DNA from: Gemmatimonadales bacterium
GTDB lineage: Bacteria; Gemmatimonadota; Gemmatimonadetes; Gemmatimonadales; GWC2-71-9
Length of the DNA stretch: 34,218 nucleotides
Direction of reading: 5' to 3'
Assembly: GCA_013813675.1 (NCBI GenBank)
Contig: JACCRH010000346.1
Location: forward strand, 1 to 34,218
A program made the translations under genes and the position numbers. The notes under the pieces were generated by a model. That model was not told where the DNA came from and searched no databases. It saw only the letters and a program-made list of their open reading frames with translations. The first letter of the stretch is position 1, and every line of letters starts with the position of its first letter. Below, in pieces: positions 5,228 to 13,163 of this stretch.

Positions 5228-8063
5228 AGAAGTACCCCTGCATGTCGTCGCAGCCTTGCTCCCGCAACAGCTTCACGTGCGCATCCGTCTCCACGCCCTC
5301 CGCGGTCACCGTAAGACCCAGGGCGTGGCCCAGGGCGATGATCGCGGTAGAGATCGCCGCGTCGTCGGGATCGCTGATGATCTCGCGGACGAAGGTGCGG
5401 TCGATCTTCAGCGTGTCCAGCGGGAAGTGCTTGAGATAGCTGAACGACGAGTACCCGGTTCCGAAGTCGTCCACCGACAGATGCAGCCCCATCGCGCGGA
5501 GGGCGTGCAGCGTGTCGGTGCCTTCCTTCTGGTGGTTCACCAGCGCCGTCTCGGTCAGCTCGAGCCCCAGATACCGCGCCTCCAGGCCGGTCTCGCGGAG
5601 GATCCGGGCGACGGTGTCGGTGATGCTGCGGGTGAGTTGTCTGCTGGAGAGGTTCACCACCACCCGGATCGGCGCCAGGCCCATACCCTGCCAGGCCAGA
5701 TTCTGGATGCACGCGGTCCGCATCACCCACTCACCCAGCGGCACGATCAGGCCGTTCTCCTCCGCCAGCGCGATGAACTCCGAGGGCAGCAGCAGTCCGA
5801 GCTCGGGGTGACGCCAGCGGACCAGCGCCTCGGCGGCCACCGGGACCGCGGTCTGGGCGTCCACGATGGGCTGATAGTGGACCTCGAATTCCTCCCGCTC
5901 CAGCGCGCGCCGCAGCGAATTCTCCAGTGTCAGCCGCTGCATGGCCGTGGCATTCATGGCGCGGGAGTATGCCTGGTAGCTGTTGCCCCCCTGCTCCTTC
6001 GCCTTGTACATCGCGGTATCGGCGTGCATCAGCAAGGTCTCGAGGTCTTTGCCATCGAAGGGGTAGACCGCGATCCCGATGCTGGCGTTCACGAAGATCT
6101 CGTGGCTTTCGATCCTGAAGGGGTGTGCCAGGCTCGAGAGGATCCGCCGGGCCAGCTTGCCGGCGTCCTCCGGATCGGCGAGCCCCGGCATGATGACGGT
6201 GAACTCGTCTCCGCCGAGGCGCGCCACCTCGGGGTCGAGAGCGTCCCTCGCGGAGCCCACCTCATCCTCCCGGTCGCGGCAGCAGTTTCGGAGCCTGGCC
6301 GCCACCTGCTGCAGCAGGTGGTCGCCAGCCTCGTGGCCCAGCGTGTCGTTGATCCGGCTGAAGTGGTCCAGGTCGATGAAGAACGCCGCGACGAGCTTTT
6401 CGCCCCGGCTGGCTTCCTCCAGCGCGTTGGACAGCCGCTCCTTGTAGGAGAGCCGGTTGGGCAAGCCGGTCAGGCTGTCGTAATAGGCGAGGCTTCGCAC
6501 CTGCTCCAGCATCCGGGCATTCGCCAGCGCGACCGCGGCCTGGTCCGCGAGCCGGCGAACCTGGACCCGCGCATCGGTGTCGGGCCTGTCCTCGGCGTGC
6601 TCCGCCAAGGCGATGACGCCGACCAACTGGCTCTGGAACCGGAGCGGAAGCACGAAGAACGCGCCCCGGCCCAGCTCGGCCAGCGGCGCGATGTACGGCC
6701 TGACGGGCTCGCCCTCGACCAGCTCGACGGTGCCGGAGTCGGGCCCTTCGAGGAGCACTTGTACGTCGGCGGCGCGCAGATCGACCCGCACGTGGACCCG
6801 GCTGCCGTCGGCATAATCGTGCACCAGGCTGGGCAGCGACTTGGCTCCGTCGGGCGCCGTCAGCGTCACGCTCACGGCGCGGCAGGGATAGATGTCTGGA
6901 AGCCGCGCCAGCAACGTGGAGACGATCTCGCCGGCACTGGTGGCGGAAAGCACCGCGCGGTCGATCTCGGCCGCGGTGGCCAGCGCCTGGAATTGCCGGT
7001 CGAGCTGGGTGGCCATGGCGTTAAACGACGCGCCCAGCTCCTCGAACTCGTCCCGGCTCTTGATCGCGACTCGACTGCCGAAATCGCGCCCCGCGATTCG
7101 GCGGGTGCCCTCCTGCAGCTCGCGAAGTGGAATGAGACTGCGCCGAATGCGGTCCACGCTCAACACCAGGACCGCGGCGGTGGAGACGAGCACCACGATG
7201 AGCAGCGAGTCGGTGAACCGGACCACCGGACCCATGACTTCCTTCCTCGAGTGGCTGAGGATCAGGCTCCAGGTCGGGGCCGAGAAGACTTCGTCGAGGA
7301 GAATGGGCCAGGCCGACGAGACGTAGGGCTGGAGGTCGAAGCTGGCGAGGGAGTCGGCCCCCGGCCCGGCGTCCAGTCCCAACGTCTGGAAGGCGGAGTG
7401 GACGCCGGTGACCGAGCTGATCAAGACGTGCCCGCTGTCGTCCTTGACCGTGAGAATCGTCCCGGGCGCGATCAGGCTCTGGTCGAACGTCGCCCAGAGA
7501 TAGTCGCGGTCGATCTCTCCGATCAGCAGGCCGTGCACGCCGGCCGCCCGGCCGAGTTTCGCGGTTACCCGCCGCACCATGTAGGTACGAGTGGGACGCG
7601 CGTCGCCGAGCACCACCGTCAGGAGCGGAAGCCGGTCGGCGAGATCGGCCTTGTCGGACTCGGTCAGCCGCGGCAGCTCGGTCAGCGTGTCGGACAGCGG
7701 AACCCGTCTCCCGTCGTCGCCGAGGAACTCCAGGGCCGAGAACCCCCGACCGGCCGAGGGATCCAGGGCAGGCAGGCCCGGCCGACTCGAAGAGCCTCCG
7801 GCTGAAACCTGCAGAATCGGATGGGCGGCGAGGTTCTTGAGCGTGCCGTCGAGCAGCAGGAGCCGCTCGAATATCGCGGCGCCGAAGGTCTTGCTCGCCT
7901 GGTGGAGCCGGGTTTCGCTCTGGGCGATGAGGTACTGCGTGACGTGCCGGTATGACATCGTAGCCACGACCGCGGTGGGGACCACGGCGCAGCCGACGAA
8001 AAGGAGGAGCAGACGGCGGCCGAACCTGCTTCGCAACGGCCCCGGGTGACGCGACAGGTTCAT
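5115..8063 (-). CDS. Membrane-bound c-di-GMP enzyme: extracytoplasmic sensor, HAMP, GAF-like, GGDEF and EAL
   Basis: The 982-residue protein has an N-terminal membrane segment (LLLLFVGCAVVPTAVVA, about 17-33), a long extracytoplasmic sensor region, a second membrane segment (LLIVVLVSTAAVLVLSV), a HAMP linker, a GAF-like region, a GGDEF domain with intact GGDEF at residues 617-621, and an EAL domain with intact EAL at 745-747 and DDFGTG. Both cyclase and phosphodiesterase signatures look intact, so net activity cannot be predicted. It sits on the opposite strand in the cofactor cluster with no obvious pathway link; the sensor ligand is unknown. ATG 8063 is chosen; the upstream in-frame TTG 8108 is less likely. 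The non-conserved tail (GAKPGSRRMPRTAPIPSR) overlaps the convergent mfnE-like gene. Confidence 0.9.
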   Translation of the reverse strand: MNLSRHPGPLRSRFGRRLLLLFVGCAVVPTAVVATMSYRHVTQYLIAQSETRLHQASKTFGAAIFERLLLLDGTLKNLAAHPILQVSAGGSSSRPGLPALDPSAGRGFSALEFLGDDGRRVPLSDTLTELPRLTESDKADLADRLPLLTVVLGDARPTRTYMVRRVTAKLGRAAGVHGLLIGEIDRDYLWATFDQSLIAPGTILTVKDDSGHVLISSVTGVHSAFQTLGLDAGPGADSLASFDLQPYVSSAWPILLDEVFSAPTWSLILSHSRKEVMGPVVRFTDSLLIVVLVSTAAVLVLSVDRIRRSLIPLRELQEGTRRIAGRDFGSRVAIKSRDEFEELGASFNAMATQLDRQFQALATAAEIDRAVLSATSAGEIVSTLLARLPDIYPCRAVSVTLTAPDGAKSLPSLVHDYADGSRVHVRVDLRAADVQVLLEGPDSGTVELVEGEPVRPYIAPLAELGRGAFFVLPLRFQSQLVGVIALAEHAEDRPDTDARVQVRRLADQAAVALANARMLEQVRSLAYYDSLTGLPNRLSYKERLSNALEEASRGEKLVAAFFIDLDHFSRINDTLGHEAGDHLLQQVAARLRNCCRDREDEVGSARDALDPEVARLGGDEFTVIMPGLADPEDAGKLARRILSSLAHPFRIESHEIFVNASIGIAVYPFDGKDLETLLMHADTAMYKAKEQGGNSYQAYSRAMNATAMQRLTLENSLRRALEREEFEVHYQPIVDAQTAVPVAAEALVRWRHPELGLLLPSEFIALAEENGLIVPLGEWVMRTACIQNLAWQGMGLAPIRVVVNLSSRQLTRSITDTVARILRETGLEARYLGLELTETALVNHQKEGTDTLHALRAMGLHLSVDDFGTGYSSFSYLKHFPLDTLKIDRTFVREIISDPDDAAISTAIIALGHALGLTVTAEGVETDAHVKLLREQGCDDMQGYFFSRPLTAERMGQLLAARRNGAKPGSRRMPRTAPIPSR

Positions 8064-8140
8064 GTCCGCTGGGTTAGGCGTTCCGGCCGGGCCGATGAGT
8101 GGGTGCAAGCGAGTGCGTCGGGAGTCGTAGCCGATTGATA

Positions 8141-8155
8141 GGCAATACTTATGCC
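8141..8155. promoter_or_regulatory. Operator-like dyad upstream of the GGDEF-EAL gene
   Basis: A 15-bp AT-centred inverted repeat (GGCA at one end, TGCC at the other) lies 78 bp before the GGDEF-EAL start. GCCGATTG occurs directly on both flanks. It could bind a regulator; nothing more can be read from the sequence. Confidence 0.25.
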
Positions 8156-8212
8156 CCTGCGGCCGATTGCATAGCTCCTTTCGCGGTGCAGATTTGAGAT
8201 GCTGCGGAGGCG

Positions 8213-8965
8213 CTATCCCGGCGATGGGCCTCGCGTTCTGCCAATCGGCGCGGCCGCCTCGGCATCGAGCCGCTCCCGGATTCGGCGCACCAGGAGCGAG
8301 TCGACCCAGCCCTCCCGCCCGCCCCGGCAGGCCGCGCCCCGCACCCCCACCACGTCGGCGATATCGCGGAGGTGACCAAGCGAGGTAAGATCCAGACTTC
8401 CCGCGGCCGCGAACAGCAAGCCGGCCGAACGGGCGCCTGCCGAGAGGCTGCTCAGCCGATCAAGGGAGAGCCAGTCGAGCAGGCTCCTACCATCCTTCAG
8501 GCAGGTGTCGACCAGAAAGGCGCGCGCGCCGGCCGTGATGGCCAGGTGAAGCAGATCCTCCGGCAGCGGCGAGTGCCCACTCCCATGATCGGCGTAGGCG
8601 ACCGGCACCACGATGTGATCGGCTCCGAGAGGTGCGGCCGTCTCCAGCGCCGCGGCCAGGATCGAGGCCAGGACGAAGTCGGACCGCTGACCCGCGAACC
8701 CCAGCTTCAAGTAGATGGGAGCGCCGCGTCCGGGTAGTCTCACCCTAGCCAGAGCTCGCCGTACCGCGACGGGCGAAGTGAAGTCGCCCAGTGCCACGCT
8801 GAACGGCACCGCGGCCGGCACCCGCCCCGAAATCGCCCGCATCGCCTCCGGCGAGACCGCCCCGAGCGAGCCGTGGGCCGGCTCTTTGGCGTCGATGATA
8901 TCGGCGCCTCCGCCCAGCGCAGGTCCCACCTCGCCCACGGCACGCACGCTCACCAGCAACTGCAT
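8213..8965 (-). CDS. mfnB: (5-formylfuran-3-yl)methyl phosphate synthase (4-HFC-P synthase)
   Basis: This 250-residue TIM-barrel protein is MfnB (formerly DUF556). MfnB makes the furan ring of methanofuran-type cofactors from two molecules of glyceraldehyde 3-phosphate. Three family lysines are visible: Lys27 in IIDAKEP, Lys87 in YLKLGF, and Lys157 in VDTCLKDG. HIVVPVAYADH and the closing GVRGAACRGGREGWVD segment also match. The start ATG 8965 has AGGGAG upstream. Only 44 bp separate it from the divergent SDR start, so the two promoters must overlap. Downstream of it on the same strand lies the GGDEF-EAL gene, about 150 bp away. Together with the mfnE- and mfnF-like genes this argues that the organism makes a methanofuran-type carrier. 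Confidence 0.92.
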   Translation of the reverse strand: MQLLVSVRAVGEVGPALGGGADIIDAKEPAHGSLGAVSPEAMRAISGRVPAAVPFSVALGDFTSPVAVRRALARVRLPGRGAPIYLKLGFAGQRSDFVLASILAAALETAAPLGADHIVVPVAYADHGSGHSPLPEDLLHLAITAGARAFLVDTCLKDGRSLLDWLSLDRLSSLSAGARSAGLLFAAAGSLDLTSLGHLRDIADVVGVRGAACRGGREGWVDSLLVRRIRERLDAEAAAPIGRTRGPSPG

Positions 8966-9009
8966 CGGGCTCCCTTGTGAGATGCTAACACCCTGATATG
9001 TTAGGATTT

Positions 9010-9762
9010 ATGAAGTTAAACGGAAAGACCGTCGTCGTGACCGGCGGGTCCAGCGGAATCGGGCGGGCCATCGCCCTGCGGTGCGCCGGTGCCGGAGCCG
9101 ACGTCCTCATTTCCTATCGCCGTAACCGCCAGGGCGCCGACCAGGCCGCGGGTGAAATCGCCGCCACCGGTCGGCGGGTCGAGGTTCTCCAGGCCAACCT
9201 CGCGCGGGAGGAAGACATCACCGCGCTGGCGCGAGAAGCCCGGTCGAGGCTCGGCCGGGTCGACGTATGGATCAACAACGCGGGCGCCGATATCCTGACC
9301 GGCAACGGTGGGCGGCTCACCCCGCTGGAGAAGCTCGACCTGCTGCTCGCGGTGGACGTGCGCGGCACCGTCCTGGCCTCGTGGGCCGCGGCAGGGCTGA
9401 TGCGCCAGCAGGACGGGACCGGCGTGATCATCAACATGTCCTGGGACCACGTCGATCTCGGGATGGCCGGCGAGAACCCGGTGCTCTACTCGGCGGCCAA
9501 AGGCGCGGTGATGAGCTTCAGCAGGTCGTTCGCGCGTGAGGTGGCGCCCCACATCCGGGTCAACATCCTCGCGCCGGGGTTCATCGAGACGGCCTTCGGA
9601 GAGGATGCGGACAGCCGCTTCCGCGACGAGGTGGTGGAGCTCACACCGCTCAAGCGGTGGGGAACGCCGGATGACGTCGCGGCGGCCGCTCTGTTCCTCG
9701 CCTCGGACGAAGCGACGTTCATCACCGGACAGATGATCATGGTGAACGGAGGGGTGGTGTAA
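9010..9762 (+). CDS. Short-chain dehydrogenase/reductase, C1-cofactor cluster
   Basis: The 250-residue protein is a classical SDR: TGGSSGIG cofactor loop at residues 12-19, NNAGAD, catalytic Ser in INMSWDHV, YSAAK active-site Tyr and Lys, then a substrate loop and MVNGGVV C-terminus. The SSGIG pattern is unlike the TGxxxR loop of pteridine reductase PTR1/FolM, yet the gene lies between mfnB and the pterin carbinolamine dehydratase. A pterin-related reduction, such as the dihydromethanopterin reductase step, is therefore a reasonable but unproven guess. ATG 9010 is preferred over 8998: AGGA stands 3 nt before 9010 and the Rossmann strand follows directly. A hairpin-forming repeat follows the stop. 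Confidence 0.85.
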   Translation: MKLNGKTVVVTGGSSGIGRAIALRCAGAGADVLISYRRNRQGADQAAGEIAATGRRVEVLQANLAREEDITALAREARSRLGRVDVWINNAGADILTGNGGRLTPLEKLDLLLAVDVRGTVLASWAAAGLMRQQDGTGVIINMSWDHVDLGMAGENPVLYSAAKGAVMSFSRSFAREVAPHIRVNILAPGFIETAFGEDADSRFRDEVVELTPLKRWGTPDDVAAAALFLASDEATFITGQMIMVNGGVV

Positions 9763-9776
9763 TGCGGAACATTCGT

Positions 9777-9799
9777 CATCCCGCGCTCGGCGCGGGATG
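9777..9799. repeat. Short perfect hairpin between SDR and PCD genes
   Basis: A 10-bp perfect stem (CATCCCGCGC against GCGCGGGATG) encloses a TCG loop. No U-run follows, so it is unlikely to be an efficient terminator. Its CATCCC/GGGATG ends match the small palindrome inside pabB at 12231-12256, suggesting a second dispersed repeat family. Confidence 0.6.
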
Positions 9800-9823
9800 A
9801 TGCCACGAACTGGAGGAGATGCC

Positions 9824-10186
9824 ATGCCTGCAACCAAAGAGCGCACCTACAACGAGTCCGAGATCGCGGAAAAGCTGAAGGAGCTTTCCGGCTGGTATTT
9901 CGAGGATGGCTGGATCCGGCGGATATACAAGACCGACGGATGGCCCACCACCCTGATGCTGGTGAACGCCGTCGGGTATATGGCCGAGGCAGCCTACCAT
10001 CATCCGGACCTCACGGTGACCTGGGGCCGGATCACCGTCAAACTACAGAACCACGCCGCCGGCGGGATCACCGACAAGGACTTCGAGCTGGCTCGCAAGA
10101 TCGAGGAGGTCGCCCTCTGGCGACCCCAGGGTGGCGCCCTGGAAGGCACGCCGAACAAGTGGGTGCGGCCGGGGGATCCGAGGTAG
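9824..10186 (+). CDS. Pterin-4a-carbinolamine dehydratase family protein
   Basis: The 120-residue product has the PCD signature: WYFEDGWIRRIYKTDGW, the catalytic HHP of AAYHHPDLTVTW, and LQNHAAGGITDKDFELARKI with the second conserved His and Asp. PCD dehydrates 4a-hydroxy-tetrahydropterins. Homologues occur in methylotroph H4MPT clusters, where they may recycle or protect pterins, although the exact role is not settled. ATG 9824 follows GGAGGAG by 4-5 nt, a strong ribosome binding site, which rules against the earlier in-frame ATG 9797 inside the hairpin repeat. The C-terminal tail (GGALEGTPNKWVRPGDPR) extends past the usual fold. No aromatic amino acid hydroxylase gene is nearby. Confidence 0.9.
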   Translation: MPATKERTYNESEIAEKLKELSGWYFEDGWIRRIYKTDGWPTTLMLVNAVGYMAEAAYHHPDLTVTWGRITVKLQNHAAGGITDKDFELARKIEEVALWRPQGGALEGTPNKWVRPGDPR

Positions 10187-10194
10187 GTCGGAAC

Positions 10195-10285
10195 GGCGGA
10201 ACGGCGGTACGGCGGAACGTGAGTGCTCCGGCGCGGAACTCCGACCCGGAGCGCGACCGCCGTACCGCCGTACCGCCGTTCCGCC
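10195..10285. repeat. Perfect 21-bp inverted repeat made of CGGAACGG/CGGTACGG units
   Basis: Positions 10195-10215 and 10265-10285 are exact reverse complements, 49 bp apart. Each arm is itself a short tandem of GGCGGAAC and GGCGGTAC units. The element fills the gap between the PCD stop and the DHPS-like start. The frame of the downstream gene stays open through it, which blurs the start. Confidence 0.85.
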
Positions 10286-10287
10286 GG

Positions 10288-11682
10288 GTGCTTTTCGTCT
10301 CCGGCAAACTCGCCGAGCCCGCGCTCCGGCGGGTATTGGAAGAGATGCAGCCGTCGTTCGAGGCTCCGGTGGCGGTCATGAAGATCACGGTCGCGGCGCT
10401 GATGACGACGCCGTGGATCGCCCGGTTCCTGGAGGTCCCGCCCGACACCGATCTCGTCCTCATCCCCGGTCTCTGTGAGGGGGACGTCGAGATCCTCCGG
10501 AAGCGCTTCGGAGTGCGGGTGGAGAAAGGTCCCAAGGACCTCCGGGAGATCCCCCGGTACTTCGGCCAGGCCGCCGCCGCGGCCGAATACGGCGCCTACC
10601 GCATCGAGATTCTCGCCGAGATCAACAATGCTCCCAAGCTGTCGCTCGAGGCGATCGTGGCCGCCGCCGGCTATTTCCGCTCGAGCGGCGCCGACCTCAT
10701 TGACGTCGGCTGTACCCCCGGCCTCCCCTTCCCCGGACTGGGAGACGCGGTGCGGGCGCTCCGAAGCGCCGGCATGCGGGTCAGCATCGACAGCTTCGAT
10801 CCCTCCGAGATCCGCGCCGCGGTCGAGGCAGGCGCCGAGATGGTGCTCAGCGTCAACCGGTCCAACCTCGAGGTGGCGCGGGAGCTGAAAGGCACCGACG
10901 CCACGGCGGTGGTGATCCCCGACCAGGGGGAGGGAATCGACACCCTCGGTCCGAGCATCGAGGCGCTGGAGGCGTGGGGCGTTCCCTACCTTCTGGATCC
11001 GATCATCGAGCCGATCGGCTTCGGCTTCATGGCCTCGCTGGAGCGATACGCCGAAGTGCACCGGCGCTATCCTGAGGCGGGACAGCTCATGGGGATCGGC
11101 AACATCACCGAGCTGACCAGCGCCGACAGCACCGGCGTGAACGCCGTCCTGGTGGCCATCTGTGAGGAGCTGGGCGTGCGCGCCGTGCTCACGACCGAAG
11201 TCATTCCCTGGGCCCGGGGTGCGGTGCGGGAGATCGACATCGCCCGGCGGTTGATGCACCACGCGATCAGCCGCGGCACCCTTCCCAAGGGCGTCGACGA
11301 CCGGCTGGTGACGGTCAAGGATCCCGCGATCCTGGAATACGACGAGGCCGAGCTGCGGCGACTCCACGAGGCGGTCACCGACCCCAACTTCCGGATCTTC
11401 GCCGACCGGACCACGATCACGGTCTTCAACCACTCGCTCTTCGTTCGAGGTGACGACATCCAGGAGATCTTCTCGCGGCTGGGGGTGGAGGAGGCGGCCC
11501 ACGCCTTCTATCTGGGGCGGGAGCTGATGAAGGCCAAGCTCGCGGTCACCCTGGGAAAGACCTACCGCCAGGAGGGCGCGCTTGCCTGGGGATACCTGAC
11601 GCCGCCGGACGACGTGAAGTCGGAGCAGGTGAAGCTCACCGCACGAAAGCGGGGGCGCGGCGGCGCGCGCAGGGACCCATGA
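10288..11682 (+). CDS. Dihydropteroate synthase-like protein (DUF6513 plus pterin-binding domain), dH4MPT synthesis
   Basis: The 464-residue protein has an N-terminal domain (VLFVSGKLAEPALRRVLEEM onward, about 110 residues) found only with this family, then a pterin-binding TIM barrel. The barrel shows ILAEINNAPKLS, GADLIDVGCTPGLPFPG (the counterpart of the DHPS IDVGGEST loop), RVSIDSFDP, LSVNRSN and VLTTEVIPWARGA. In dH4MPT synthesis an enzyme of this type must join the pterin to the beta-RFAP-derived aryl ribitol/ribose, and this is the best candidate in the window. GTG 10288 matches the expected N-terminus; GTG 10219 would add 23 residues encoded in the inverted repeat. The stop overlaps pabB (ATGA), giving a tight run dhps-like, pabB, pabA, DUF447, mptG. 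Confidence 0.82.
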   Translation: MLFVSGKLAEPALRRVLEEMQPSFEAPVAVMKITVAALMTTPWIARFLEVPPDTDLVLIPGLCEGDVEILRKRFGVRVEKGPKDLREIPRYFGQAAAAAEYGAYRIEILAEINNAPKLSLEAIVAAAGYFRSSGADLIDVGCTPGLPFPGLGDAVRALRSAGMRVSIDSFDPSEIRAAVEAGAEMVLSVNRSNLEVARELKGTDATAVVIPDQGEGIDTLGPSIEALEAWGVPYLLDPIIEPIGFGFMASLERYAEVHRRYPEAGQLMGIGNITELTSADSTGVNAVLVAICEELGVRAVLTTEVIPWARGAVREIDIARRLMHHAISRGTLPKGVDDRLVTVKDPAILEYDEAELRRLHEAVTDPNFRIFADRTTITVFNHSLFVRGDDIQEIFSRLGVEEAAHAFYLGRELMKAKLAVTLGKTYRQEGALAWGYLTPPDDVKSEQVKLTARKRGRGGARRDP

Positions 11683-13163
11683 GCGGCCTTGTTCCGCTGG
11701 TGCAGGACCTTGACGGATTTCCCGACCCGGCGGAGCTGGCGGCGCGATTCCTAGATTCGCCCTACCTGCTGTTTCTCGACAGCGCCGCCGGCACCGGGTT
11801 CTCCTATCTCGCCGCCGACCCGGCCATCGTGGTGCGCAGCAAGGGCAAGGTCACCGAGGTCATGCAGGGCGACGCCTGGCGGATGGCGGAGGGGGACGCC
11901 CTCGATGTGATCCGCGGGATGTTGCAGGACGCGCGCGTCGATCCGGCGCCCGGGCTGCCCCCGTTCCAGGGAGGCGCCGCGGGATACATCGGATACGACT
12001 ACGGTGCCGTGCTCGAGCGGGTCCCGCCAACCCGCCACGACGATCTCGCGCTGCACGACGTGCTCCTGGGCTTCTACGACTGGGTGATCGCCTGGGACCA
12101 CCGCCAGGAGAGGGCGTGGATCGTCTCGCTCGGGTTGCCGGCGTGCGGCTCGGAGCGGGAGGGCCGGGCGCGGGAGCGGATGGAGGTGGTGGCGGCCCGG
12201 GCAACGAGGCGGTTGGACAGCGCGGAAACATCATCCCGAGCGACCGCGAGGGATGACGCTTCCCCACAGCGCCGCCGACCCACCGCCGCGCCGTCCTACC
12301 CGGTCACCTCCACCGATGCCGCGGTCGCGATCGGGCTCCGATCCACCTTCACTCACCGGGGGTATCTCGACGCGGTGGCCAAGGTGCGGGAGTACATCGT
12401 CGCGGGCGACATCTTCCAGGCCAACCTTTCTCAGCGCTTTCAGGCGCCGCTCGGGGAGCCGCCGTTCGAGCTGTACCGCCGGCTGCGGCAGCGCAATCCG
12501 GCGCCGTTCGCCGCCTATCTCGGATTCGGGGATGTGGTGGTGCTGAGCGTCTCCCCGGAGCGGTTCCTCCGGCTCGATCACGAACGCCAGGTGGAGACCC
12601 GCCCGATCAAGGGCACTCGCCCGAGGGGGCTGGTGCCGATGCACGACGCGGCGCTGGGACGGGCGCTGGCGGAGAGCGAGAAGGATCGCGCCGAGAACGT
12701 CATGATCGTCGATTTGTTGCGCAACGACCTGAGCCGGGTGTGCCGGCCGGGAACGGTGCGGGTTCCCGAGCTGTTTGCCCTGGAGCAGCATCCGACAGTC
12801 CACCATCTGGTCTCCACGGTGGTGGGCGAGCTGGAGCCGGCTGCCGACGCCGTGGACCTGGTGCGGGCCGCGTTCCCCGGGGGCTCGATCACCGGCGCCC
12901 CGAAGGTTCGGGCGATGGAGATCATCGCCGAGCTGGAGCCCACACGGCGAGGGGTGTACTGCGGCGCGATCGGCTACCTCAGCGCCACCGGCGCGATGGA
13001 CAGCAGCATCGTGATCCGCACCTTCGTGGCCACCGGCGGCGAACTATACTTTCAGGCCGGCGGCGGGATCGTGGCGGACTCCGATCCGGAGCTCGAGTAC
13101 CGCGAGACGATGGACAAGGCGCGAGCCCTCATCGAAGTCTTGAAGGGCGCGGCGGACTCATGA
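11679..13163 (+). CDS. pabB: Aminodeoxychorismate synthase component I
   Basis: The 494-residue protein has an N-terminal domain (FLDSAAGTGFSYLAADP, AAGYIGYDYG) and a chorismate-binding domain from about residue 225: DIFQANLSQRF, SPERFLR, PIKGTRPRG, DRAENVMIVDLLRNDLSRV, FPGGSITGAPKVRAMEII and FQAGGGIVADSDPELEYRET. Lys311 in PIKGT marks PabB; anthranilate synthase TrpE has Ala there. It forms aminodeoxychorismate with PabA on the way to p-aminobenzoate, the substrate of MptG two genes downstream. A short palindromic repeat has been inserted in frame in the linker (about residues 185-193). The gene overlaps both neighbours by 4 bp. Confidence 0.92.
   Translation: MSGLVPLVQDLDGFPDPAELAARFLDSPYLLFLDSAAGTGFSYLAADPAIVVRSKGKVTEVMQGDAWRMAEGDALDVIRGMLQDARVDPAPGLPPFQGGAAGYIGYDYGAVLERVPPTRHDDLALHDVLLGFYDWVIAWDHRQERAWIVSLGLPACGSEREGRARERMEVVAARATRRLDSAETSSRATARDDASPQRRRPTAAPSYPVTSTDAAVAIGLRSTFTHRGYLDAVAKVREYIVAGDIFQANLSQRFQAPLGEPPFELYRRLRQRNPAPFAAYLGFGDVVVLSVSPERFLRLDHERQVETRPIKGTRPRGLVPMHDAALGRALAESEKDRAENVMIVDLLRNDLSRVCRPGTVRVPELFALEQHPTVHHLVSTVVGELEPAADAVDLVRAAFPGGSITGAPKVRAMEIIAELEPTRRGVYCGAIGYLSATGAMDSSIVIRTFVATGGELYFQAGGGIVADSDPELEYRETMDKARALIEVLKGAADS
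12231..12256. repeat. Small palindrome inside the pabB inter-domain linker
   Basis: TCATCCC (12231-12237) and GGGATGA (12250-12256) flank a 12-bp centre in the coding sequence. It is translated as part of a Ser/Arg/Asp-rich linker (SSRATARDD). Its ends match the hairpin at 9777-9799. Confidence 0.55.

Noticed and set aside
5256..7805. Plus-strand open frame of 849 codons opposite the GGDEF-EAL gene
   Set aside because: It is antisense to a gene with intact domains; its His/Arg/Gly-rich translation has no family motif and arises from GC-rich codon bias.
8149..8172. Seven-codon leader peptide upstream of the GGDEF-EAL gene (minus strand)
   Set aside because: A ribosome binding site-like AAAGGAG precedes a very short ATG frame, but there is no regulatory codon run or attenuator structure.
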